From the NCBI GenBank assembly GCA_022592445.1, contig JABYQR010000271.1, positions 1 through 63,526 on the forward strand: DNA of 63,526 nucleotides, read 5' to 3'. The position numbers and the translations under genes are program-made. Of the stretch, positions 35,536 through 46,123 are shown in pieces (position 1 is the stretch's first letter; each line of letters opens with the position of its first letter). Origin of the DNA: Cytidiella melzeri. Taxonomy: Eukaryota; Basidiomycota; Agaricomycetes; Polyporales; Irpicaceae. The notes below the pieces were generated by a model. That model saw only the letters and a program-made list of their open reading frames with translations. It was not told the origin of the DNA and made no database searches.

Positions 35536-36195
35536 TCAGCGTTGTGCACTGGGTACCGAATATGGGAATGATCCAACCACTGCGCCAGTCTATTTTTGAC
35601 GATCACCACGCGTTCGTCCTCGACATCTTCGCAGACGTACTGTATCGCGGGCACGTGCACATGCCCTGAACGCTGGTGTGGGTAGAGGAAGACAAGAAGA
35701 GGCAGGAACAACACCCGACAAGCCAGCATGATTCACCTCGCCGCGCAATCTATTGAAATTGTCAGCAAGACATGTTGAACATTATTGATACAAGCAATGT
35801 TATCTCCGCAAGAGTGTCATCTGCTGCAGTGCGTACTTGCCTCTGTTATACATCCAGAACAGCGTTGAGCAAATCATCAGAGGCGCACATCTGCAATTCT
35901 CGTCGACTTAGCAGAGCTCAAGAACGGCGAGAAACCCTTCGCCACCGTCGGGCCTCGAACGTGCGCGTGCTGCAGCTGTCGCACGTCCGCGTTAACGTTA
36001 ACAGCCAGACACAATCTTGTGCAAGACCATGTGGGGATCGCCTCCGCACAACGGCAGCACGTCCATCAATCCACTGTTCTGTTACTCTACACATCATGCA
36101 TCAACCCTCACTACAGTATATATACCTCGGTCTATCCATGGCTGTCAACCAGCCTTGTCCACTACAACGGCCCCCGCTGACCTCGTGCTTCCACA
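35536..36195. other. Divergent promoter region (lyase and phosphoesterase)
   Basis: The 660-bp spacer between two diverging genes. On the minus strand it contains an upstream frame (35517-35729) starting MLACRVLFLPLLVFL that overlaps the lyase start codon out of frame. On the plus strand, TATATATACC near 36117 is a plausible TATA box for the phosphoesterase, 80 nt before its ATG. Confidence 0.5.
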
Positions 36196-38872
36196 ATGCA
36201 GCTCGCTCGCAGGTTCGCCCCGTTTCTGGCCTTGTTCTCCCTCGCGGCTGCGTGTCCTGGCGAAGACGGACACAGCCACGCTCATGTCAAGCGCGAGTTC
36301 CCCTCCGCTCCCCTCACTCCGCCAAGCAGACCGCTCGTTTGGGGCGACGTGAACATCATCCACACCACCGACAGCCATGGCTGGTTGCTCGGACACCAAA
36401 AGACTTCCTTCCCAGAGCCCAACTACAGGTACATTCACCTGCTTCTTTTTCACACTAGGCCAAGAAGATTATTGACTGTATCTGTCAATCAGCGGTGACT
36501 TTGGAGACTTTTCTTCGTTTGTGGCTCACATGAAACTCCTGGCTCTTGCAAGTGCTCGTTCGCAACAACTTTGAAAACTCGAAATTAACCTGAGCTTGCT
36601 GACAGGAAAAGGATGTTGACCTTCTTCTCGTCGACTCTGGTGATCTTCACGACGGCACAGGTCTCACGGACGGCTTCCCAGCCGGCGGCGTCGACGCTCA
36701 CGACGTATGTAACTCGATTTCACTATGGCCAGAATTCTCACACCATCACAGGCAAACAAATTCGTCCTTGACCTCCCTTACGACATTATGGCCATCGGCA
36801 AGTGAGCAGTAACCTACGATCCGCCTGCCTTGTGGTCCTATCTCTGATACGCTTTCCATTAGCCACGAGTTGTACATTTTCAACAACACCCTTGACATGT
36901 ACCAAAATTTCGCTCCAAAGCTCAACGGCAGATATCTCTCTTCCAACGTGAACATCACTGTCCCTGACAAGCACGGCAATCTTGTCAGCGTACCTGTGGG
37001 CGGTACGTCTTGGTACAATGATCTGGCAGACCGTTCTCGGCGCTGACTGTCTATGCGTTTCCAGAGCGTTTCCGCAAGTTTACGACACTCAAGTACGTGG
37101 GGGGCATCAAAGCATACTATCAGACACATGACACTCACATTTTGTTGTTTTGCCATCTCACGGTAGGGGTCGCAAAGTAACGTCGCTCGGTGTCCTGTAC
37201 GACTTCACTGGAAACGATTTCAACACGACCGTGCAAAAGGTCGCAGACATGGTGAAGGAACAGTGGTTCCACGAAGCCATCGAGGAGGAGCCTGACTTTT
37301 TCTTGCTCGTAGGGTCAGTTTTTGCAGTTTTAGCGTCTGATTGAGTATTTCGTTTTCAAGCTGACCAGTAGTGTATGACAGCCATATGCCTGTTCAGAGA
37401 GATGATTGTGAGTTCCAGCTAGCCCAAGGTTTAGGTGAGTGCAAGTGGCTGACAATTCTCTGCCATAGGGCCTCTTGTGTTCAACGCCGTTCGCGCCGTC
37501 CACCCCACAACTCCCATTCTCATCCTCGGTGGACACAGTCACATCCGCGATTGTGGTACGTAGTGTCGCTTCATATGTCAACACACAGCATTACTGACAG
37601 TCCTGATTAAATAGTGCAACTAGACGGACGCTCGATGTCCCTTGAGAGCGGTCGCTACATGGAAACAGTCGGGTGGATGAGTAAGTTCCAATTCGCCTTT
37701 ACTGATTATGCCGTAGGTACTCATACCAGAGCCAATCAATCACTTTTTCAGGCGTGAATCTTGACGAAAATTCCAAGAGCAGCAACAAGAACCTCACCTT
37801 CTCCCGTCGTTACCTCGATCCCAACAGGGTGACTTACGAGGTACACTCCCACCTACCTCTGTGGAGATTTGCATGCACTGACGGCGTTGGCTATAGTTCC
37901 ACACTGGCCAGAAAAACCAGACTTTTGACACCTTGGCCGGCAAGCTGATCACCGCCGGCCTCGAAAACCTCGCCAAGCAGTTCGACCTGTCCTTCCAATT
38001 CGGCACTGCGCCGCAGGACTACTTCCTCGACCGGTACGCTTCTTCCTTTCCCCCCTACTAATCAAGACGTTGAACAAAAACTGCAAAAAAAAAATTACTT
38101 ATAAAGCGCACCCTACCCCTCCAACTCCTCCCTCCTCAGCCTCTTCGCCGCCCAAGCCCTCCCCGTCGCCCTCAAAATCAACAACACCCGCGCCTCCATC
38201 CCCGCCTTTTTCGTCACCAACTCTGGCTCTCAACGTTTCGATCTTTACAGCGGGCCGTTCACCAAGAATGACCAGCTCACGGCGTCGCCCTTCACAGACT
38301 CTTTTCTCTTCATCCCGAACATCACCAGCGGGGTGGCGCAGAACGTGTTTAATGCGTTGAACAACGCGGGTGCGAATGAGAGGAAGAGGGAGCTGATAGA
38401 AAGGGAGGAGAGGTACAAGAGGGGTGAGGTTGACATGATCTACAGGGAGTGGTTGAGGGAGATGGACAGGCGGGAGGGTGCAGTGGAGAGACGGGCGGCG
38501 GCGAATTTGACGTTGGGGTATGTCACTACCGATGTAAGTGATTTTTCCATCCTCTCCCTCTTGTTCCTTTATACTTACTGCTTTAAAAACCCTTGTGCAT
38601 CACAGTCATGCCCAGGCGTGGGAGACGACACCCTCCACGCCCCTCTGCCCTTCTTCGACACCCCCGATTTCATCGCTTCCGACCCACCCGCGAACACCAC
38701 AGACTCTACCCCGATCGATTTCGTCTTTGTGGACTTTATCGAGAGCCAGTTGCTCGAGGTGTTGAACCAGGTGCAGACAGAGAGGAATTATACGACAGCG
38801 GACGTGAGCTTGTACACGCCTATACTGGCGAATGCGGCGCTAGGGTTGTTTGCGCAGGAGGCATGGAATTAA
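36196..38872 (+). CDS. Secreted calcineurin-like metallophosphoesterase / 5'-nucleotidase family
   Basis: Fourteen exons (36196-36428, 36493-36547, 36606-36704, 36752-36801, 36863-37002, 37065-37092, 37167-37313, 37382-37407, 37469-37555, 37615-37680, 37752-37840, 37897-38033, 38107-38533, 38606-38872) give 616 residues. A signal peptide (MQLARRFAPFLALFSLAAAC) leads into the two-metal phosphoesterase motifs HTTDSHGW, DSGDL.DG, GNHE, VGHMP and GGHSHIRDC. A 5'-nucleotidase-type C-terminal domain with several N-glycosylation sites follows. The nearest family I recognise is the yeast YHR202W type, a vacuolar or extracellular phosphoesterase. The substrate is probably a nucleotide or other phosphate ester. 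Intron 2 (36548-36605) uses a GC donor (GCAAGT), supported by reading phase and by the family sequence across the junction. Confidence 0.94.
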
Positions 38873-39214
38873 TTGGAGAGAGGAGGGTACGGTGAAAACG
38901 TGTAAACTCGGATGGTTCAACAATATTTGGGGTATTGCATGCTTGTGGTGTAAGGAGTAAGAGGAGGTCTTTAGGCAGAGACATACTGTGGAATGCACAC
39001 AAGGACGAGACAGTGTCCGTTGGATGCTCGCCATCACTCAGCACCAGCACGCGAGCTCGGTCATGTGAGAGTATCTGTAGTAGCTGAATATGACGAGCCA
39101 GACGCACCGGTACCAGAGATGGAAGCTCTTCACTGCGATTCTTGCACGACATAGAGAATCAATCCAAGTCCACCAATCGAGACAACATGCCATTGCCGAA
39201 CGGATTTCATAGTT
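38873..39214. other. Convergent 3' regions, no gene
   Basis: This stretch lies between the ends of the phosphoesterase (+) and coatomer zeta (-) genes. No coding signal. Confidence 0.5.
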
Positions 39215-39942
39215 CTACAGCTGCTGTATACGTTGCTGTACCCGGTCTTTCACCGTCAAATACGCACTGATCAACGTCTGCTCGTTGATGACTATCTCCG
39301 TTGTGTCTGCTTTTGGCCGGCTCACGCGTGAGGCGATGGCTGTTGAGTCTGTCTCCACAATGACACTGTTAAACATCCTAAGTCAGCGTCCGAGACTTTC
39401 AACACGCAGTCCCAATGGCCAGGGAGCAGAGAGTGTGTGAATACTGAGGAATGCGCACTTACCCGTCGTCTATAGTTTCGTCCAAGCACAACAGTACCAG
39501 ATCTAGGTTCTCCAGCACAGACCGCTTCTCGAGTTGGTTGCGGAGGAGCGTGTTGGACGCGTCGGAGAAAGAGACGAGTGCGGAGAGGAGCATCAGCTCG
39601 TTTGCGGACTGGTCGGCTATTATGTAGATGATGAGGTCGAGGGAGTGTTTGTAGACGGAGAGGAAGCCCTCGTAGAGAATGATTTCGCCTGTAACACATC
39701 CGCCCCCATTGTTAGAACAGGATGCTACTCGCTGTGTGGTTTGCTAAACCATAGAACGAACCTCCAGCTTTCTTAGTCTTTTGGAACAAGCCCTTCTCGA
39801 ATGCACGCTGCTCTTTCAAACTCGCCAGCTTCTTCGCCGCTGGGGTTGGGTTCCCTGGGGGATTGTAATATTTGGCGAGGACGCGGTGACCATCAGTGTC
39901 GGTAATGACAAAGCCAGTAACGGTATAGAGAGAGAGATTCAT
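39215..39942 (-). CDS. RET3: Coatomer subunit zeta (COPI)
   Basis: Three exons (39762-39942, 39463-39688, 39215-39365) give 185 residues, the standard length of zeta-COP. It is a longin-fold small subunit of the COPI coat, paired with gamma-COP, that acts in retrograde Golgi-to-ER transport. The N-terminus MNLSLYTVTGFVITDTDG and RVLAKYYNPPG, the middle ILYEGFLSVYKHSLDLI, DQSANELMLLSAL and the LCLDETIDDGVIVETD stretch are diagnostic. Intron 1 has a slightly weak donor, GTTCGT. The start ATG at 39942 coincides with the family N-terminus. Confidence 0.95.
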
Positions 39943-40318
39943 GGCTGAAGTAATGGTGTAAGGAATGGGTGGGGACGTACACAGCTCGGCGAGGTGCAAG
40001 AGGTGGATGAAGTATACGGTGAACCGGCTGGTACTTACGTTACTAATCGGTAAATGATGATAAGATAAGTACAGTAATTCGTTTGTGAGCTTCTGTTACT
40101 AAGGTTGTTATTGCCATTGAAGCCGTACTAGTAAGCGCCTGATCGGCGTTATGTTATTTTACAATCCCCCGCCAAATAGATATTTTGCATTATTTTGACA
40201 GCGAATAATTCGTAGTCGACTACAAAATGTAATGGGTAACACTACTTGCAACACTGTCCGCATAAGTATCTCTCACAACACCACCACCCATAATCCACTG
40301 GTCATCTCTCTCTCGAGC
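39943..40318. other. Divergent promoter region, no gene
   Basis: An AT-rich spacer between coatomer zeta (-) and the YqfO-like gene (+). No coding signal. Confidence 0.45.
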
Positions 40319-40719
40319 ATGCCTCGTTTCAAGCTTGTATTCTTTTCACCCACAAACGAAACCTCCCGGATCCTGGCCCACCTATTTTCCAAGTTTCCAA
40401 AGGACGTAGGCAAGATCGGCGACTACGAAAGCTGCGCGTTCACGACTCGCGGTACAGGACAGTTCAAACCAGGACCAGAAGCGAACCCTCACATTGGTTC
40501 GTGTGGAGAACTGGAGTGTGTGGAAGAGGACCGTGTGGAAGTGGTTGTGAACGATAAAGGGCAGAACGAGGAAGTCAAAGGTGCTATTAGGGAGCTGAAA
40601 AGTGTACGTCGCTGGATTTCGTGTATACCAGTGGAAGCGTCATGTTGAAGGCTGGGATTTCGTAGGTACATCCGTATGAAGAGGTGGCATATGATGTCTA
40701 TAGACTCGAGGATTTCTAA
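40319..40719 (+). CDS. YqfO/NIF3-like (CutA-fold) small protein
   Basis: Two exons (40319-40603, 40666-40719) around a 62-nt intron give 112 residues. The sequence FKLVFFSPTNETSRIL, the CAFTTRGTGQFKPGPEANP loop, the ELECVEEDRVEV strand and a final HPYEEVAYDVYRL are the hallmarks of the YqfO insertion domain found in NIF3 proteins and as stand-alone fungal proteins. The fold is PII/CutA-like and forms trimers. The biochemical role is unsettled, and metal or ligand binding has been suggested for the family. The intron position just before HPYEEVAYD restores the conserved C-terminus. Confidence 0.9.
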
Positions 40720-40807
40720 AGTTCCCGAGAAGATTCGTCTTGCGAACCAGCGAGAGGAAGTCGTTTCGCTACGTGTGCTCCAACCTATGATATGATAAGT
40801 CTTTTGG

Positions 40808-41578
40808 TCATAAACTCTGAGACCTTACCAGCCCTTCCAATAGAACGACACCTGCGCGTACACCGTCTATAACTGTCACCTGCAAACCCTTACTCTTCGC
40901 CCCTGCTTGCACAGCTTCCTCCATTCCGCTCATGCCAGCACAACCCATTATCAGCACCCTCGCACCATGGCCAACGAGATCGGCCGTTGCATCTGCAATT
41001 CGACGATGCACCTCTTCGTGTGGTTTGGAATGCAACTCGATAGCGCTCAGTCCCGTACTGCGCACTCCGACAAAATCCTCGATTCTCCCAGTACTTCCGT
41101 GCAGCTCCAAGGCGACTCTACCCAACAAAAAGCTCTCGGTAGCTTTTTGTAGGACAGGGACCCAGTACTTCCCAGTGGTTACGATACCGAACGGTAGAGA
41201 GAGCATTCGGGCGTGGAGAATTGAAGCTTGGAAGATGTTGAGGACAGGTGCAGAGACCTCCTCGCGGAGTGCCCAGGTCAAAGGGTGGTCGGAGAAACAG
41301 GCGATCAGATACGCGGAGAATGATGGGCTGGGTGAGTTGGCTGAGCCATGCTCCGTGGTCGACTTTGCTGAATATTTGAGCAGGTCTGGCAGTGTTTCAG
41401 AGGCCGACAGCGCAGATGTCTCCTCATCGTTGATTGACGGCGGAGCCGTCGATGGCGCTGTATAGAACGCAAGATTGAGTTGAGAATGAGCGAGATCGGC
41501 CAGGAGGTGCTCGAGAACCGCAGTCATTGACGACGATGAATTCGGGTTGACAACCAGGATTGAAATTCGGTTCGCCAT
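40808..41578 (-). CDS. Asp/Glu/hydantoin racemase family protein (DCG1-like)
   Basis: A single exon of 256 codons. It begins RISILVVNPNSSSSMT, the family's substrate-binding start. It has the two catalytic cysteines expected of cofactor-independent racemases, in LIACFSDHP and IMGCAGM, and FGIVTTGKYW in between. Yeast DCG1 and allantoin/hydantoin racemases are the closest relatives I recognise, so a role in purine or allantoin-related nitrogen metabolism is plausible. A potential GTAAGG donor with nearby AG exists close to the stop but is not needed for the model. Confidence 0.93.
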   Translation of the reverse strand: MANRISILVVNPNSSSSMTAVLEHLLADLAHSQLNLAFYTAPSTAPPSINDEETSALSASETLPDLLKYSAKSTTEHGSANSPSPSFSAYLIACFSDHPLTWALREEVSAPVLNIFQASILHARMLSLPFGIVTTGKYWVPVLQKATESFLLGRVALELHGSTGRIEDFVGVRSTGLSAIELHSKPHEEVHRRIADATADLVGHGARVLIMGCAGMSGMEEAVQAGAKSKGLQVTVIDGVRAGVVLLEGLVRSQSL

Positions 41579-42418
41579 CTCGGTGCCCCTGGTCTTTGGT
41601 CAGCCAGTCCCTTGTGGGACGTAACCGGTGAGTGTCTTGTAATGGACTGCTGAACTCTTTACGTCTGTGAGTTATCAACATATCATGGCGGATCTACACG
41701 TGGAGGCTTCTTCAGTCAGCGCTTACTCCTCGTTCTCACTAGGGTCTATGTCTGTATGTAGGTGCAAACACATTGCGCATGCAGATCACAATTGCAAGTG
41801 CAGCCACGGTTGCCAAAACCCCATCTTCCAGGACAAAGGCGCAAAATAGGCGGACACGGGTCGAGCGTCTACTTAGATGAAAGTCTATTGTTCACCCTCC
41901 GTTCACGTTGACGAAGCACGAATACTGCACCGGCGAACGCAGAATGACATGTATATCGACCGCTACTTCCTCTCTCGAGCCAATGACTGCAAGTATTCAA
42001 CAAGATTTGGTGCGACCAAGCCGCTTAATCCCACTAGAACAATAGCCAGGGTCCCGTCCTTGTTCTCTGACAGCACTCACGCTTTGGCGACAGGGAAACA
42101 CAAGCCAATCGAAGGTTTGATGGGGTCTAGCAACGTTTGCATCGCGTCGCTGTCAGTGCTCTCCCTTAACGATGAGTTTTTGTTCTCACTTTTTCTCCAT
42201 TAGTCCCGCCTTTGCTCTGTGATGGACAAACATGGACCCACGATCCCGCTTTATAGTCGTGACGAGAGCTCGACGGTTCCTTGTGCTGGTCTCCCCCTTC
42301 TTGCTGGTCTTCTCTTCTTTCACAAGGTCATCTCATTTGTCGCTGAGCGACTGACGACACCAGGTTATCGACTACTGTAACACAACTCCTCACGTTCACG
42401 ATTAATATTGCCATTTCA
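41579..42418. other. Divergent promoter region, no gene
   Basis: The 840-bp spacer between the racemase (-) and the next gene (+). Only short open frames are present. Confidence 0.45.
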
Positions 42419-44507
42419 ATGGCTTTTCAAACGCGCAATCCGCTCCATCATCACTCTCTGCAAGCATCTTCGTCCAACCGTCCTTCTTTCCTATATCCAC
42501 GTTCACCCTCTGCTTCTGCGAACTTCGCAGAAGCTGTCCAATCAGGACTTAACGCAAACACTAAAGCTGCCAAAACTGGCCCCTTTACCCCAGTAGCTCT
42601 GCCTACACCGCCTCCATCTATCACACGTTCCACAACGGGCTGCGGCTGCGCTCACGACCTGACTGCTGCGACTGATATAAATACCACCGCGAGTCATGGG
42701 CCCTTCCCACGCGTAATACTCGCACATTCGGAATGGCCGGCCATACATGCAGACAGCTCTGCACATCCCTCTCAAAGCCGCAGCCTGCAATACCCCACTC
42801 TATACAACCGCTCTCATACTTTCCCTCCAACTGGCTTTCCAGCTCGCCGTGACACGATTACGTCGGCATCGAACAACCAGCTCACCTCACATCCCATGGA
42901 TTCATTTCCTCATGCTCCTCCTCCTCCCTATCGTCGTACACCTCCGCACTCAAATGAGAGCCTGGGGGAGCAATTAGTTGAGCGCACCAATTCGCGCCCT
43001 GTCAGCACTCGTAAATTGTCTGCATCTGCAGCCAATTTAGGACGTGCGGGTCCATTAGGTCATGGCTTCGATGCATTTTCGTCTACTCCGTCGCCCTCGC
43101 CGTCTTCTGTTCACATCAGGACTGCATCGAATTCAACTGTTCAGTCTCATGCAGACCGCAAACGACTACGAATAACCATTCCCGAAACGCAAGCTGTAAA
43201 TGGTCCTCCATCTCCCTTGCAGCCCGTAACGGTTGCTTACCTTCCTCGATCAACCGCCGGAGACATCTGTTCCAGCCCAGTAGAAGCGACCTTCTCTCAT
43301 TGGGATGGTCAACTTCCGAATGGCAGTGCCCACGCGTTCGACGCATCGTACGACGAGGCTTACGAAGGACATTGCGCTGGACTCCCTGCGTTAAAAACTG
43401 TGCGCTTCGCCTCGCAGGATGTACAGTATTCCCCTCGCAGTCCACCCCGTCTCGCACGCCAGGCTTACATCCCACTGCCTCCGGAGGTTTCGGAAGACGA
43501 ACTTGACGACCATTGCTACGAGACGCCCCTTGTAGCGTCATTCAATATGCTGAGGCTACACGATGACTCGGCTAGTGGACTCAGCGCTGTTCGCGGGTAT
43601 CATGGTAGCCCAATCAATGACAAGATTCATCTCATGGCCAACCTACCCCAGGACGCAGACGCCGATCTCCTCTCGCCGTTGCCACTTACGGCTGCACCCA
43701 CCTATCGGCTTGAAGACTTGACAGAGCAGATCTCTCGTTGCTTGTATGCCACGGAACGGATGCACCTAGTATGTGTTTCTTCGATGCTTGTCAGTATGAG
43801 TACGGAGGGCTGAATACAGTGCAGTCCCTAGCTTCATCTACTACAAAAGTTCGGTCAACCGACGTGCAGCCAATTTGTGCAGCTCTGACCTCCAGTTTTA
43901 CGGGCATCAAAGCGGAGGCCACACAGTCGCCACCAGACCTGGAGCTCTTGGTCAGGGCGCATGGTGCAGAGTGGAGACGCAAGTATGAACGGGTAATACT
44001 GTCTCTAGATCGGTGAGCTCAACCCCTTTGCCAGTCAAAGTCGTCGCACTCATTTTAGATTTGTTATCCAGGAACATGCAACATTTCCAGCGAATTCTTG
44101 ACCAAGTCAGCGGACGGCATCCACAGTCACGCCACCTCGTAACACTCAAGGATACCCTGGTGCGGTTCGCACGCAAATTTGAGGACATTGAATGTCGGCT
44201 CAGGGTCGGTGTCGTTCATATTTGCGCATCATACGGCAAGAGGGACTAACGTTCACGTACGATTTGATATCAGGTCTTCCACCATCATATCTCTTTGCTC
44301 GAGATGCAGGCCGAATATCGAGAATTGACGGTGGCGGCGAGAGAAGAGGCTGACGCTGAGCGTGCGTGCCGTCAAACCTACAAGGCCATATCTCAGGAAG
44401 TCAGGGCACGCAGACAGGCGTTGAAAGAGCAGATTCGCAGGGAGGAGGAAGCTGTGCGGGTGCGATGGGCACGGCAAGGAGCTCGTTGGGGCCGAGGCAC
44501 TCGATGA
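42419..44507 (+). CDS. Hypothetical protein: disordered N-terminus, coiled-coil C-terminus
   Basis: Four exons (42419-43768, 43825-44012, 44072-44204, 44274-44507) give 634 residues. I do not recognise a family. The first 450 residues, all exon 1, are Pro/Ser/Thr-rich and look disordered, with clusters such as PHAPPPPYRRTPP and SPSPSS. The last 185 residues are helical: LEDLTEQISRCLYATERMHL, a middle helix QHFQRILDQVSG, and a strongly charged coiled coil (EMQAEYRELTVAAREEADAE onward) ending in an Arg-rich tail. The plan suggests a scaffold or regulatory protein. Introns are canonical and phases agree, so the gene itself is solid. Confidence 0.8.
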
Positions 44508-44877
44508 TATGCATAGGGTGGATACAAGTATGTCTCGGCTAGGTCGGGTTTCATAATGATTTTCCGCAAAAACTGACTACAGTAGTGTATCAATAAGGAT
44601 TTGGGTAATCGCGTTCTGTCTGTACAGTAGCTTCAAGTAGAATCAATGATCCGCACCTGACTGCGACTGCGAAAGATTGCCCTGTTTCATTTGGTCACGC
44701 CACACAGCGTTACCACAAGCTTACGTCTAGAACATTGCTTTTGGTACATCTAGTTTTACATATCGATGAAATGCATGCAGAGGTGCACGAGTTGCAGCTA
44801 CAATCATGAAGGAGGCCTAGAGATTACCAGGGACACTGTAAGATCAGGAAGATAGAGATGCACAAAACATGCTGAAC
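44508..44877. other. Convergent 3' regions, no gene
   Basis: The spacer between the ends of the coiled-coil gene (+) and the ankyrin gene (-). No coding signal. Confidence 0.5.
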
Positions 44878-45498
44878 TTACTTGGCCGTCGGTGCTGCGA
44901 TCTTCATTTTAGCTATCTGACCCTCCGCGTCCTGGATCTCTACTTCAATGTCTGCGAATTCAGCTGCTGGCTTCAAGTCTTCTTCTCCCTTCGCTCCGTC
45001 GTCGAGGTTCATCACCTCTACAAACCACTTGGCACCCTCCTCCCACCCGACGTTCTCAGCCTCTCCTAGGGGTGATCGACCCGCGGCATTCTTGATATCT
45101 ATGAGATCGATGCCCGGACCTTTGGGGCATCTGACCAGCTTTTGGGCGATTTCGAGATGAGAGTTCATAGCAGCCCAATGGAGAGCTGTCGACTTTGCTT
45201 CATTTTGCGCAGAGAGCAACGAAGGGGAGACTGTTTTGAGGAGATAGTCGAGTGCATCTACGAGTCGTCTTGCATAAGTCAGCTTTCAGCGAAGGCTAGG
45301 GATAGGACTGAAGTACACACCTGTGTGCCCGTTCGCACAAACCATGTGTAAGACAGAGTTGCCTCGATCATCGCGAATGTCGTTGAGAGAATCGGATCCG
45401 TATTTTGCGACAAACTGCTCGATGTCGTCGATGTCCCCGTACCGACACGAGAGCAGCACGTCCTCTATCTCTTCGTCGGTTGGCACTGCGAGCGACAT
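44878..45498 (-). CDS. Ankyrin-repeat protein, YAR1-like
   Basis: Two exons (45321-45498, 44878-45257) give 185 residues. It opens with EEIEDVLLSCRYGDIDDIEQF, followed by ankyrin repeats GNSVLHMVCANGHTDALDYLL and STALHWAAMNSHLEIAQKLV and a third, partial one (NAAGRSPLGEAE). An acidic tail ends it. Size and plan match yeast Yar1, the chaperone that escorts ribosomal protein uS3 into the nucleus. I infer that role from overall similarity only. Confidence 0.88.
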
Positions 45499-46123
45499 AG
45501 CAGGTGAACGACGATTCTTTGCAGAAAAATTCAGATGAGCACGGTGTTTGCCGAGTTACATTGATGCGTCCCGGATGCCTTATCAGGCATGTGCGCATCG
45601 CTAGGATCAGGGCCATCTCAAAGTCAGATCAAGGCAAAATCTTTGCAAAGAGGGCCGAAACGTCTTGCCGACAGGGATCAAAATGTGGCTCAATGCACGC
45701 GCCGCGCGGTGCGACTTATCTCAGTATGTTCAAACTGCAACACTGCTCCATTCGATGTTAATTTTTCTATTTTTCAGACCACCTACGGGAAACAGCCGCG
45801 ACGACAGTACCGCTGGCTGAGGCGTCCAGCTGTAACTTGTACAATGTGGGCGGACGCTTGCCTTTCGTGCGACTGACGACCCCTGTCTTGATTGTGTATC
45901 AACCTCGAAGTCCGAGTTTTGCTATGAGACACATCAATCACCGAAGCGCTAATTGTGGCGACATGCAAATGTATGATATCCATCATTTCTTCCGGGCAAC
46001 ACAGGCTGTCCTCTGGTACTTATATCCAGCATGATCATACCGGTCTGCTTCTCCCTCTCGCTGGGCCGAGCCTCCACCACAACCTACCGTGCCCACGCCT
46101 GACACTCACTCCTTACTCCCACA
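45499..46123. other. Divergent promoter region, no gene
   Basis: The spacer between the ankyrin gene (-) and the membrane protein gene (+). No convincing open frame. Confidence 0.45.
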
